Shown here in pieces: positions 44,369-52,587 of a stretch of DNA of 64,000 nt. The position numbers were made by a program, and so were the translations under genes. A model generated the notes under the pieces. The model was not told the DNA's origin. It made no database searches and was given only the letters and a program-made list of their open reading frames with translations. Position 1 is the first letter of the stretch. Every line of letters starts with the position of its first letter. This DNA is from Empedobacter brevis_A (GTDB taxonomy: Bacteria; Bacteroidota; Bacteroidia; Flavobacteriales; Weeksellaceae), in NCBI RefSeq assembly GCF_965118635.1, contig NZ_CBCPHV010000005.1, forward strand, positions 124,001 through 188,000, read 5' to 3'.

Positions 44369-45350
44369 TCGTTTGTAAAGTTTGATTGAACGAAAGCATT
44401 TTTTGTCTATTTTTTTGAATTGGATAAATAATATAATACCAAACAATTAAGATTAATGAAAGAATAATAACCATTAAACTCAATACAATATTAACATCAT
44501 ATAAACGTGTAATAAAACCTTCTATAAAACCAGCGATGATAAACATTGGAACTGTGCTCAATAAAATCATTACAGCTTCTTTTGCTTTCATTATAAGTGA
44601 TTTTTTTCGGGATAAAGTTTTCGGAAACATGAATCCATTTCCTAACATCAAACCGCAAGCTCCTGCAATAATAATAACAGAAATCTCGATTGTTCCGTGC
44701 ATCCAAATTGCTGACATTGCTTTTCCTAAAACGCCTTCTTTGAAAAACATATAATGAAAAGCGCCTAACATAATTCCGTTCGAAAATAAAATATATCCCG
44801 AACCAATACTGAAAAATAAACCTAATGTAAAAGCTAAAAATGCAACACGAATATTATTGATTGTAATAGCTAATGTAGAACCTGTTTGGCTTCCTGATTT
44901 ATAAATTGCAGCAGGATCGCCTCTTTTGATATTCATTAAAGTTTCGTCTACATAATGATTTCCTAAAATTAATCGTGTAAAATCTGGATCGAAATGTGAA
45001 GATAAAATCCCAATAAAAACAGCTAAAGCAAAAATTAGAAAGGAATACAAAAACATTTTCTGATTCTTATAAACTACATTTGGAACATCTTCCTTGAAAA
45101 ACTGAACAAATTGATTACCTGAAGTTCGCTGATCTTTATAAATAGATTGATGCGCAAACAAAGCTAATTCGTTTAAATAATCTTTTGTCTTACTTTTTGG
45201 ATAATAAGTTTGAGCAAAAGCCAAATCATTTGTAATTTCGATGTAGTTTTTTGCCAAAATATCTGGATGAACTTCAATTTTATTTTTCAAATTATGTTCA
45301 ATATCAGACCATTTAGCCTTATTTTTATCAATAAAATGCGCTTCTCTCAT
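44355..45350 (-). CDS. SpoIIM-like (DUF95) membrane protein
   Basis: 331 residues: about 100 cytoplasmic N-terminal residues, then about six membrane segments including TINNIRVAFLAFTLGLFFSIGS and the GTIEISVIIIAGACGLMLG signature of the stage II sporulation protein M family. The organism is not expected to form spores; the family is widespread in MoxR loci of Bacteroidota and likely has an envelope role. First gene of the five-gene operon, with a -7 box just upstream. The gap to the divergent RDD gene is 29 bases. Confidence 0.88.
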   Translation of the reverse strand: MREAHFIDKNKAKWSDIEHNLKNKIEVHPDILAKNYIEITNDLAFAQTYYPKSKTKDYLNELALFAHQSIYKDQRTSGNQFVQFFKEDVPNVVYKNQKMFLYSFLIFALAVFIGILSSHFDPDFTRLILGNHYVDETLMNIKRGDPAAIYKSGSQTGSTLAITINNIRVAFLAFTLGLFFSIGSGYILFSNGIMLGAFHYMFFKEGVLGKAMSAIWMHGTIEISVIIIAGACGLMLGNGFMFPKTLSRKKSLIMKAKEAVMILLSTVPMFIIAGFIEGFITRLYDVNIVLSLMVIILSLILIVWYYIIYPIQKNRQKMLSFNQTLQTNETI

Positions 45351-45372
45351 TGTAGAGTGGTTGTTAGTTAAC

Positions 45373-45380
45373 CAAATATA
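45373..45380 (-). promoter_or_regulatory. -7 box (TATATTTG) of the SpoIIM-MoxR operon
   Basis: Exact match on the minus strand whose last base is the first base of the RDD start codon at 45380. It leaves a leader of about 20 bases before the SpoIIM ATG. Confidence 0.6.
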
Positions 45381-46102
45381 TGAATAAACTTTTAGTCAAT
45401 ACTCCTCAAAACGTGCAAATTGCTTATAATATTGCGCCAATCGGAAAACGTTTGATTGCTTACATTATCGATATGATAATCCGCATCATATTGATTTATG
45501 CATTATATTATTTTTCTGAATTTATTCCTTATAAAGACGGATGGTTTCAAATGGGAATTTACAGTGTAATAGGATTTATATTTTTACTTTATCCGTTGAT
45601 TCTCGAAATTTTAATGAAAGGACAAACAATTGGAAAATGGATTATGAAAATTCGAGTTATACGAATGGACGGAAATCGTGCCAATAACTTTGACTATTTT
45701 TTACGTTGGGTGATTGGACTTGTAGAATTGTTTATGTTTTTTGGTTTAATTGCCTTAATCACAATGATTGTAAATAAAAACGGGCAACGTTTAGGTGATA
45801 TTGTTGCAAATACTTGTTTGATTGATCTCAATCCAAAATTAGATTTATCTCAAACTATTTTCGCTGAAGTTTCTGAAACATATAAAATTCGTTTTCCAGA
45901 AGTTTATCGCTTATCTGATCGAGATATAAATATTGTAAAAGAAAATTTTACCTCAGCATTGAAAAATAATAATTATGATGTTTTAGTAAAATTGACTCGA
46001 AAATTAGAGGAAATAATGGATGTAAAAAGTGATGGTTTAGGAAATATTGATTTTATTCAAGTTGTGATTCAAGATCATTATCATTATCACAAAGACAAGT
46101 AA
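45380..46102 (+). CDS. RDD-family membrane protein
   Basis: 240 residues. The RDD domain is formed by about three membrane helices: the start IAPIGKRLIAYIIDMIIRII, the middle LEILMKGQTIGKWIMKIRV, and the end NKNGQRLGDIVANTCLID. The C-terminal 100 residues are soluble and helical. RDD proteins are small transporter-like or scaffold membrane proteins. It is divergent from the MoxR-type operon, a pairing repeatedly found in Bacteroidota. Confidence 0.9.
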   Translation: MNKLLVNTPQNVQIAYNIAPIGKRLIAYIIDMIIRIILIYALYYFSEFIPYKDGWFQMGIYSVIGFIFLLYPLILEILMKGQTIGKWIMKIRVIRMDGNRANNFDYFLRWVIGLVELFMFFGLIALITMIVNKNGQRLGDIVANTCLIDLNPKLDLSQTIFAEVSETYKIRFPEVYRLSDRDINIVKENFTSALKNNNYDVLVKLTRKLEEIMDVKSDGLGNIDFIQVVIQDHYHYHKDK

Positions 46103-46106
46103 ACTG

Positions 46107-46114
46107 TATATTTG
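46107..46114 (+). promoter_or_regulatory. -7 box (TATATTTG) of the YchJ-like gene
   Basis: Exact TAnnTTTG match 17 bases before the ATG at 46132, just past the RDD stop. The leader would be very short. Confidence 0.5.
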
Positions 46115-46131
46115 CAGAAATAAAAAGTAAC

Positions 46132-46503
46132 ATGAATTGTCCTTGTTGTTCAGGAAAAGAATATAAAAATTGCTGCGAATCTTTTCACCTAAATAAAGAA
46201 TTACCCAAAACTCCAGAAGAGTTAATGCGTTCGCGTTATGCTGCTTTTTCCTTGGTTTTGCCTGAATATTTGATGGATACTACACACAAATCTACTCGAA
46301 AAAATAATGATTTTAGTGATATTGAAGATTGGGCAAAATCGAATAAATGGTTAAAATTAGAAATTGTTTTTGCAAAAGATAATAAAGTTCGATTTAGAGC
46401 TTATTATCAATATAAAAAAGGTGAAATCTACGAACACGACGAACTTTCTACATTTGTGCAAGAAAATGGAAAATGGTTTTATGTAGATGGAGTTTTTTAT
46501 TAA
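46132..46503 (+). CDS. YchJ-family protein (UPF0225) with SEC-C motif
   Basis: 123 residues. The N-terminal CPCCSGKEYKNCCESFH is a SEC-C zinc motif, followed by the conserved ELMRSRYAAFSLVLPEYLMDTTH and a cystatin/NTF2-like domain ending VQENGKWFYVDGVFY. Function is not known; SEC-C modules usually bind nucleic acid or protein partners. Single gene after RDD. Confidence 0.9.
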   Translation: MNCPCCSGKEYKNCCESFHLNKELPKTPEELMRSRYAAFSLVLPEYLMDTTHKSTRKNNDFSDIEDWAKSNKWLKLEIVFAKDNKVRFRAYYQYKKGEIYEHDELSTFVQENGKWFYVDGVFY

Positions 46504-46532
46504 AAAAAAGAAACCTCTAAAAAGAGGTTTCA
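46503..46532 (-). terminator. Terminator after the PEGA lipoprotein gene
   Basis: AAACCTCT / AGAGGTTT stem. The minus strand then reads eight T. It may also serve the YchJ-like gene on the plus strand. Confidence 0.82.
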
Positions 46533-46536
46533 TGAA

Positions 46537-46998
46537 TTATTTTTTTAATTGAGCAACTTTTTGCCAAGAAGGGTCAATATCTAATTTTACAGTAAAATAA
46601 ATATCATTTCCTTTTTGTTTAAAAACTGTTCCTTGAGCCATTTCTGCTTCAATTTGTTGAGGCGTTAATTTAAACATTGCTCCAGTTATAGGATCTATCA
46701 CAAGACCAATAATTCCTCCAAATAAAATGTTACCTATATACCAAGCATTGAATTTTTTTGTGAGTTTAGTTTCAAAAGGTTCATATCCCTCTAAAACAAT
46801 TTTAACGTTGTAATTTTTCTTTCTTTCTAATTTAGTCTCAATAGGTGTTTTACCAATTTCAGATTCATTTATATAAACTGTAGCTTTAGAAGGATTACTT
46901 GTAAAACTAACATTTTGTTTAGAACCAGAAATAATAGTTGCACAACTTGTCAAAGAGAATAATCCTCCGAACAGTAGAGCAATAGTAAGTTTCTTCAT
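46537..46998 (-). CDS. PEGA-domain lipoprotein
   Basis: 153 residues with lipobox LTSC (C19). The PEGA-like stretch VSFTSNPSKATVYINESEIGKTPIETKLERKKNYNVKI is a small beta-sandwich thought to bind surface layers. One hydrophobic stretch follows (NILFGGIIGLVIDPITGAM). Function unknown; single gene. Confidence 0.88.
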   Translation of the reverse strand: MKKLTIALLFGGLFSLTSCATIISGSKQNVSFTSNPSKATVYINESEIGKTPIETKLERKKNYNVKIVLEGYEPFETKLTKKFNAWYIGNILFGGIIGLVIDPITGAMFKLTPQQIEAEMAQGTVFKQKGNDIYFTVKLDIDPSWQKVAQLKK

Positions 46999-47082
46999 GT
47001 TTTTCTTATAATGTAAGTTATTGCTGCAAAAGTAGAAGAATAAATTTATTAAGCAAATTTTATTTTTTGGGATATTGTAATT

Positions 47083-47919
47083 TTATAATTCTTTCAATTT
47101 ATCACTGATTTCAGAAGCATAAATTTCTAAAAATCGTTCATCATAATGATCTTGATCTTTATAATTTTTATGTATTAAATCTAAGCTTTTATTATAATTC
47201 GCTTCGGCTGAATCTTTCTTATTGATAAGTCTGTATGTTTCGGCTTTATAATAATAGGCTTCCGCAATATTTTTATCCAAGCTGATTGTTTGATTGTAAA
47301 AATCTAATGCTTTCGAATAATTTTCTCGATCAGCTTCAATTTTTCCACGATACGCATACATTCCTGGAGAAATATTATCTGGATTCTTTTCAGAAGCAAT
47401 AAATTTATCATAATAAACAATCGCCGAATCATAATCTCCCAAACCTTGATAACAAATTCCCATCTGATAATAAATATTTTCGCCCCAAGGATATTCCACA
47501 ACCTTCGACAAATTATCCAATCGATGAAAATCTTTTAACGCATTTTCATAATCTTTTAATTTCGTATATTTTATCCAACCTGTGTAACCTAAATGATCAA
47601 TCTTATTTAGAGAATTCGCTACGTTTAAACGGCTCATTCCTTCTTCAAAATCTCCATTTTTATTATATGCAACAGAAGATTCCCACCAAAATTTAGAATT
47701 CTTAGGTTCTGATTTTAATAAACGATCAAACGTAAAATCCGAATAATAAGAACCTTGAGTATCACCTGCTAGATCAAACAATTTATTGTTAGATGAAAAT
47801 AAGAATTTGTTAATATAAAAAACACTTACACAAAAAATCGGAATTGAAATCAATAATTTCAATGTTCCCGAAATAATTCGCCACGTTTTTGACTTAAAAA
47901 ATGTCTTCAACTTTTCCAT
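47083..47919 (-). CDS. TPR-repeat membrane protein
   Basis: 278 residues: one N-terminal membrane segment (about 15-35), then about five TPR repeats from residue 75 to 250 (WWESSVAYNKNGDFEEGMSR, NIYYQMGICYQGLGDYDSAI, MYAYRGKIEADRENYSKAL, AEAYYYKAETYRLINKKDSA). TPRs mediate protein-protein contacts. Its start overlaps the end of the upstream TonB_C-like gene by 26 bases, which supports translational coupling. Confidence 0.88.
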   Translation of the reverse strand: MEKLKTFFKSKTWRIISGTLKLLISIPIFCVSVFYINKFLFSSNNKLFDLAGDTQGSYYSDFTFDRLLKSEPKNSKFWWESSVAYNKNGDFEEGMSRLNVANSLNKIDHLGYTGWIKYTKLKDYENALKDFHRLDNLSKVVEYPWGENIYYQMGICYQGLGDYDSAIVYYDKFIASEKNPDNISPGMYAYRGKIEADRENYSKALDFYNQTISLDKNIAEAYYYKAETYRLINKKDSAEANYNKSLDLIHKNYKDQDHYDERFLEIYASEISDKLKEL

Positions 47920-48376
47920 TTCTCAATTTTATTTGAATTTGATAATACGAATCCTCATTTTTTCCATTCCAATCATTTAATTTCTGAATAATAGCAACAA
48001 TTTTCTTTTGTAAATCGCTCGAAAGCTCGACATTTTTATAATCTTGATCAACTGCTTTAATTCTGAAATAACCAATTTCATTTTTACAATTAATTATAAA
48101 ACGAACATTTATATTTCCAGAAAAATTAGGAAATTTTAATTGATGAATTGGTTCAGAAATCACTTTACGAATTCCATAACGTTCCGTTCTATAACCAGAT
48201 TCTACAGAATAATATTGATAAACAAAAGAAGAACAAGGTTTGAAAGAAGTTCCTTGATCGATAATTTCGTTTTTATCAATCCTTCCCACTTTAGTTTTGA
48301 AAGAAAAGTAAAGTATTGAAACTAAAATCAACACTACAACAATAGTTAAATAGACAAAATAATTAATGTATTTCAT
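47894..48376 (-). CDS. TonB_C-like membrane-anchored protein
   Basis: 160 residues from ATG 48376, with one membrane segment (about 7-25) and a C-terminal stretch NINVRFIINCKNEIGYFRI...LSSDLQKKIVAIIQKLNDW like the TonB C-terminal fold found in flavobacterial proteins next to TPR genes. It lacks the proline-rich linker and ExbBD neighbours of true TonB. The longer TTG frame to 48418 would overlap the preceding terminator and is rejected. Partner is the overlapping TPR gene. Confidence 0.75.
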   Translation of the reverse strand: MKYINYFVYLTIVVVLILVSILYFSFKTKVGRIDKNEIIDQGTSFKPCSSFVYQYYSVESGYRTERYGIRKVISEPIHQLKFPNFSGNINVRFIINCKNEIGYFRIKAVDQDYKNVELSSDLQKKIVAIIQKLNDWNGKNEDSYYQIQIKLRNGKVEDIF

Positions 48377-48405
48377 TCTGTCTAAGGTATATATTTTTTC
48401 TACAT

Positions 48406-48437
48406 AAAAAAAACTCAATTCAATGAATTGAGTTTTT
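48406..48437 (-). terminator. Terminator after the MurU-like gene
   Basis: AAAAACTCAATTC / GAATTGAGTTTTT hairpin followed by seven T on the minus strand. The MurU-like stop lies a few bases before it. Confidence 0.88.
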
Positions 48438-48440
48438 GAA

Positions 48441-49154
48441 TTATTTAAAAAATTGCTCTGCTTCTAAAACACTTTCTGGTCGACCAACATCGATTAAAAT
48501 TCCGCCCGAATGATCAAAACCAAGAATAGATTCGGTTTGCATTAAATCCATATAAACTTTCATGATCGAAAATTTTCCTTTCTCTGTAATTTTATCAAAA
48601 AGAGCCGGAGAAATAACATGAATTCCACTAAAAGCCAAATCTTTGCAATTATCTAAAGAATCGATTGCTTTTATTTCTTCTTCAGTTTTCAGATTTCGCC
48701 AACCTTTCAGTTCATTTTGTTCATTAAAAAATAATTTTCGAGACGAATTTCTATCCGAAACAGCCAATGTTACCAATGATTTATTTGCTTGATGCGCTTT
48801 TATAAAATCAGCAAGATTCAAATCTGTTAGAATATCGACATTCATCACCAAAAAATCTTCTTCAAAATTGGCTTTTGCTTTCACTAAACCTCCGCCAGTT
48901 TCTAAAACTTGATCTGTTTCATCAGAAATTGTAATTTCGATTCCGAAATAATTGTTTTTTTCTAAAAATTCAATAATTTGATCTGCAAAATGATGCACAT
49001 TAATCACGATTTCATTAATTCCGAAAGATTTTAAATATTCTATATTTCGTTGCAAAAGAGGTTTTTCATTTACAACAGCTAAGGCTTTGGGATGATTTTC
49101 AGTGAATGGTTTTAAACGAGTTCCAAGACCCGCAGCAAAAATCATTGCTTTCAT
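48441..49154 (-). CDS. murU: MurU-like nucleotidyltransferase
   Basis: 237 residues with the NTP-transferase motif FAAGLGTRLKPFTENHPKAL and the metal-binding LVMNVDIL. Probable N-acetylmuramate 1-phosphate uridylyltransferase, giving UDP-MurNAc in the cell-wall recycling path first described for Pseudomonas. The call depends on the adjacent AmgK-like kinase; without it a general hexose-1-phosphate nucleotidyltransferase could not be ruled out. It starts one base after the RapZ-C gene stop and is the last gene of the operon. Confidence 0.82.
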   Translation of the reverse strand: MKAMIFAAGLGTRLKPFTENHPKALAVVNEKPLLQRNIEYLKSFGINEIVINVHHFADQIIEFLEKNNYFGIEITISDETDQVLETGGGLVKAKANFEEDFLVMNVDILTDLNLADFIKAHQANKSLVTLAVSDRNSSRKLFFNEQNELKGWRNLKTEEEIKAIDSLDNCKDLAFSGIHVISPALFDKITEKGKFSIMKVYMDLMQTESILGFDHSGGILIDVGRPESVLEAEQFFK

Positions 49155-49155
49155 A

Positions 49156-49578
49156 TTAATAAGCCTCGTTTATCCAATTTTTTTCTTCTTGCACAACATG
49201 CTGTAAAGTTACTTGTGCTTCTGGAAATCTTTCTTGAATATGCTTAGCCGTTAAATCAGCAGAATAAACCGAACGATGTTGTCCGCCTGTACAACCAAAA
49301 TTGATTTCTAGATTCTCGAAATCACGTTGTAAATAATCTTCAATTGTAATATCAATAACTTGAAAAACACCTTCTAAAAAAACTGCAATTTTAGTTTCTG
49401 TTTCCAAGTATTTTTTTACTTCTTCATCGCGTCCTGTTTTTGTTTTGTATTCTTGAATACGACCTGGATTTAAAATTCCACGACAATCGAAAACAAAACC
49501 TCCACCGTTTCCTGTTGGATCAGTTGGAATTCCTTTTTTGTACGAAAAACTACGAACGTTTATATTTAATTTAGTCAT
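49156..49578 (-). CDS. Stand-alone RapZ C-terminal domain protein
   Basis: 140 residues equal to the C-terminal domain of RapZ, with the signature FVFDCRGILNPGR near residue 28 and GCTGGQHRSVYSAD near residue 95. The kinase-like N-terminal P-loop half of E. coli RapZ is missing. E. coli RapZ senses glucosamine-6-phosphate and guides sRNA decay through this domain. Here it lies between the AmgK-like and MurU-like genes, with an eight-base overlap upstream and a one-base gap downstream, so an amino-sugar sensor or chaperone role is likely (inference). Confidence 0.88.
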   Translation of the reverse strand: MTKLNINVRSFSYKKGIPTDPTGNGGGFVFDCRGILNPGRIQEYKTKTGRDEEVKKYLETETKIAVFLEGVFQVIDITIEDYLQRDFENLEINFGCTGGQHRSVYSADLTAKHIQERFPEAQVTLQHVVQEEKNWINEAY

Positions 49579-50587
49579 TTATTTTTTGATTTATACGTTC
49601 TAACGTTTCTGGAAGAACGAGGATTTTTATACTATTTTTTAATTCTGGATAAGTTTGTAATATAGGATAATCTATAATTGATTCTAAATTTTTTAGCCCA
49701 AAAGAAATACTTTCTAAAAAGTGTTTTTTTCGTTCAATAATTCCTCTCAAACCATAAGTTCCTAAAACTTGTAAAAGTCGAGCAACTACACAATATTCAT
49801 AGGATTGACGAAAATCGATCGGAACTAAAGTTGGAATTTGTTTAGCCAATTCTTGGTAATAGAATTCGTACAATTCTTTCTTAAATTCAGGAGATAAATT
49901 AGCTTTTGCTTGCCAAATCAACGAAACCAAATCATACACAACAGGTCCATACAAACCTCCTTGATAATCGATAAAATATGGTTCGTTTTCATGAATCATA
50001 ATATTGCGTGTCTGAAAGTCTCTAAATACAAAACCTTGAGGCGAAAGCTTATCAAATTGAGAAGCAAAACGATCAAAGTCTTGGATTAATTTTCCCGCAT
50101 TATAATCAATTCCTAAGATATCTAAAAAGTAAAAATTAAACTGAAATAGATCTCTTAAAATTAAGGTTTTATCTAATTTTGGATAAGAAAAAGTATGATT
50201 AAAATCGATTTTATTTGCACCTTGAATTTGAGCAATTGCTAATTTTTCTAACGTTTTGAAATAATAAGGTTTTGCTTTCTCAAAATCATTCAGAACAAGA
50301 TTCATCAAAGTTTCATCGCCTAAATCGGTTTGAATATAGTTTGTAAAATCTTCTGAAACTGAAATAATTTCAGGAATATTATCAATCACTTTTTTTAGAT
50401 CTAATGAAAATTGAATAAATACTTTATTTTCTTCAACATTTGAACTTTCTGCCAAAATATACGATTGATTTTCATCAAAAAATCTCGAATAAACACGAGC
50501 CGAACCTCCTCCTGAAAGTTGAGTTAAACTTTCAATAGCTTTTTGAGTAAAATTTTCTTGCAAAAATTGAGCTTTAGTTTCGTTCAT
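49571..50587 (-). CDS. amgK: AmgK-like sugar kinase (APH fold)
   Basis: 338 residues of the aminoglycoside-phosphotransferase/choline-kinase fold. The catalytic loop reads FVFRDFQTRNIMI (Asp and Asn as in HRDxxxxN but with Phe for the His), and IDYQGG carries the metal-binding Asp. AmgK phosphorylates MurNAc or GlcNAc at the anomeric carbon for MurU. Because it is immediately followed by RapZ-C and MurU-like genes I assign AmgK rather than an antibiotic-resistance enzyme. No close aminoglycoside-resistance hallmark was seen. Confidence 0.82.
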   Translation of the reverse strand: MNETKAQFLQENFTQKAIESLTQLSGGGSARVYSRFFDENQSYILAESSNVEENKVFIQFSLDLKKVIDNIPEIISVSEDFTNYIQTDLGDETLMNLVLNDFEKAKPYYFKTLEKLAIAQIQGANKIDFNHTFSYPKLDKTLILRDLFQFNFYFLDILGIDYNAGKLIQDFDRFASQFDKLSPQGFVFRDFQTRNIMIHENEPYFIDYQGGLYGPVVYDLVSLIWQAKANLSPEFKKELYEFYYQELAKQIPTLVPIDFRQSYEYCVVARLLQVLGTYGLRGIIERKKHFLESISFGLKNLESIIDYPILQTYPELKNSIKILVLPETLERINQKIND

Positions 50588-50695
50588 TCAGAATATTTTC
50601 CGAAAGTTACGCATATCAAAAATGATTTAAAAATATTTGTTTGTTGTAACCTTTTTCAAAATGTTGCATCTTTTAAGAAATAAAGATAAACTAAT

Positions 50696-51160
50696 ATGAA
50701 AAAAATAGCTCTTATTATCGCAATGATTTCTTTTCAATCATGTATAACAGTGAAAGTTAATGCAGATGTTGATTCGGAGACTTTTTATAAAAATTTTGAT
50801 AATCCGAATATCAAATCTCAAGGAACTTTTTTTGACAAAGGAATTACTGATTCGAAATGGTCAAACTCAAACGGGGACAATTGGACAAAAGCCAAGTTTG
50901 ATGATATTTCTGGAACAAGTTATATTAAACTAAATGTTTCAAAAAAAATAACGGTTAACTTTCATTCAATTGTTCAGTTAGATGGGAAAATAAATTTTGA
51001 AATTGTTGATCAAAACAATCAAGTCATTTTTAATAGTCAGCTTAAAAACTCGAAAGAAGAAAAGTTTGCACTTGATTTAGCAAAAGGAGATTACCAAGTT
51101 CGTTGGACTTCTACAAATGCAAAAGGAAGTTATTTCTTGGAATGGAAACAAGATAATTAA
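50696..51160 (+). CDS. Hypothetical lipoprotein
   Basis: 154 residues with lipobox FQSC (lipidated C16). The remainder is strand-rich with a central YIKLNVSKKITVNFHSIVQLDG and a C-terminal YQVRWTSTNAKGSYFLEW, like a small beta-sandwich. No known family motif is recognised. Its ATG start is divergent from the kinase operon. Confidence 0.72.
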   Translation: MKKIALIIAMISFQSCITVKVNADVDSETFYKNFDNPNIKSQGTFFDKGITDSKWSNSNGDNWTKAKFDDISGTSYIKLNVSKKITVNFHSIVQLDGKINFEIVDQNNQVIFNSQLKNSKEEKFALDLAKGDYQVRWTSTNAKGSYFLEWKQDN

Positions 51161-51237
51161 TAAAAATTTTAGCATATTTTTGGCTTTAATCATTTCATTT
51201 TTGACGTATTTTTAGAAAGATTTTAAATAAATAATTT

Positions 51238-51873
51238 ATGTCTTTAATAGATGATTTGAAATGGCGTTATGCTACAAAAAAATATGATCCGTCTTTGATT
51301 GTTGAAGAACACGATGTTAAAAAAATTGTTGAAGCTGCTCGATTAGCTCCTACATCATCAGGTTTACAACAATTCCGAATTTTAATTATTAAAAATAAAG
51401 AATTGCAACAGAAAATTGTTCCAATTGCTTATGATCAACAAATAGTTGCCGATTGTTCGCACTTATTGGTTTTTGTTGCTTGGGATCGTTATACAGAAGA
51501 TCGAATTGATGCAATCTATGATTATACAACAGACGAAAGAGAATTACCAAGAGGTCGATTCGGTTCTTATACAGATCGATTAAAAGGTATTTATTTACCT
51601 CAAACTTCTGAAGAAAATTTTATTCATACCGCGCGTCAAGCTTACATTGGTTTAGGTTTTGCTCTTGCACAAGCAGCAGAATTAAAAATTGATAGTACTC
51701 CAATGGAAGGTTTTGAAAATGCTGAGTTGGATGATTTACTTGATTTGAAAGAAAAAGGAATGCGAAGTGTTTTGTTACTTCCTTTGGGTTACAGAGATAG
51801 CGAAGATTGGTTAGCTCCTATGAAAAAAGTTAGAAATCCAATGGAGGATTTTGCAATGAAATTATATGAATAG
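51238..51873 (+). CDS. NAD(P)H-dependent nitroreductase-like oxidoreductase
   Basis: 211 residues of the FMN-binding nitroreductase family: LKWRYATKKYDPSL is the opening helix, ARLAPTSSGLQQFRILII the FMN/substrate region, and ARQAYIGLGFALAQAAELKIDSTPMEG the dimer and flavin-contact part. Members reduce nitro groups, quinones or flavins; the physiological substrate is unknown. Single gene ending at a terminator. Confidence 0.92.
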   Translation: MSLIDDLKWRYATKKYDPSLIVEEHDVKKIVEAARLAPTSSGLQQFRILIIKNKELQQKIVPIAYDQQIVADCSHLLVFVAWDRYTEDRIDAIYDYTTDERELPRGRFGSYTDRLKGIYLPQTSEENFIHTARQAYIGLGFALAQAAELKIDSTPMEGFENAELDDLLDLKEKGMRSVLLLPLGYRDSEDWLAPMKKVRNPMEDFAMKLYE

Positions 51874-51908
51874 AAAAAAGGCTTTCCCAGAAATGAGAAA
51901 GCCTTTTG
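51874..51908 (+). terminator. Terminator after the nitroreductase gene
   Basis: AAAAGGCTTTC / GAAAGCCTTTT hairpin immediately after the stop; only a short T run follows. Confidence 0.8.
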
Positions 51909-51967
51909 GGTTAAATATATTTTGAGTTATTTTAATCTACTTTAACTCACAAATCCTAACATTTTTT

Positions 51968-51975
51968 TAAATTTG
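51968..51975 (+). promoter_or_regulatory. -7 box (TAAATTTG) for the peroxidase-bshB1 operon
   Basis: TAnnTTTG match 16 bases before the ATG at 51992. No -33 TTG at usual spacing. Confidence 0.45.
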
Positions 51976-51991
51976 TTTAAAACAAGACGTA

Positions 51992-52585
51992 ATGAAATAC
52001 TTATTCATCGGATTTTTAGGGCTATTTATAGCTTGTAATGCACAAGAAACAAAGAAAGTTTCGAAAAAGCAAACAGTTCATCAAAGTACAAAAACACCAC
52101 AAAAAGTGAAAACAATTTACAATTATACATTCAAAGATATCAATGATGACGATTTTAATTTCGCAGATTTGAAAGGTAAAAAAATCCTTATTCTAAATAC
52201 AGCTTCAAAATGTGGTTATACTCCTCAATACGATGCTTTAGAAAAAATATATCAACAATACAAAGATCAAGGTTTGGTTATTGTAGGCTTTCCTTCGGAT
52301 AATTTTGGGGGACAAGAATTTGACAACAATGAAGAAATTGCAAGTTTTTGTAAATTAAATTATGGAGTTACATTTCCTTTAATGTCAAAAAGTGATGTGA
52401 TTGGAGAAAATCAAAATGAAATTTTCAAATTTTTAACCAAAAAATCATTGAACGGGAAAGCTGACAATGAGGTAAAATGGAATTTTACAAAATTTTTGAT
52501 TAATGAAGATGGAACTTTAGAAGCTTCTTATTCTTCTAAAGTAACACCAGATTCAAAAGAAATCATAGATTGGTTAAATAAATAA
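51992..52585 (+). CDS. Lipoprotein glutathione peroxidase-family enzyme
   Basis: 197 residues with a lipobox FIACNAQ (lipidated C15), so it is membrane-anchored outside the cytoplasm. The thioredoxin-fold peroxidase domain follows: the peroxidatic residue is C74 in NTASKCGYTPQY (TGT codon, not TGA), then GFPSDNFGGQEF and KWNFTKFLI. It reduces hydroperoxides with a thiol or thioredoxin as donor. The downstream bshB1 gene starts two bases after its stop, so a link with bacillithiol is plausible although the protein itself is exported. Confidence 0.9.
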   Translation: MKYLFIGFLGLFIACNAQETKKVSKKQTVHQSTKTPQKVKTIYNYTFKDINDDDFNFADLKGKKILILNTASKCGYTPQYDALEKIYQQYKDQGLVIVGFPSDNFGGQEFDNNEEIASFCKLNYGVTFPLMSKSDVIGENQNEIFKFLTKKSLNGKADNEVKWNFTKFLINEDGTLEASYSSKVTPDSKEIIDWLNK

Positions 52586-52587
52586 AA

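Noticed and set aside
44369..44446. Upstream start of the DUF4129 gene
   Set aside because: The longer form lies within the SpoIIM-like gene and lacks the signal peptide that begins at 44368.
44355..45350. Sporulation function suggested by the SpoIIM-like protein
   Set aside because: The family is common in non-spore-forming Bacteroidota MoxR loci and no other sporulation gene is seen.
49571..50587. Aminoglycoside resistance kinase
   Set aside because: The APH-fold gene is operon-linked with RapZ-C and MurU-like genes, which favours a cell-wall recycling kinase.
51992..52585. Selenocysteine in the peroxidase
   Set aside because: The active-site codon at residue 74 is TGT (Cys), and no in-frame TGA is present.
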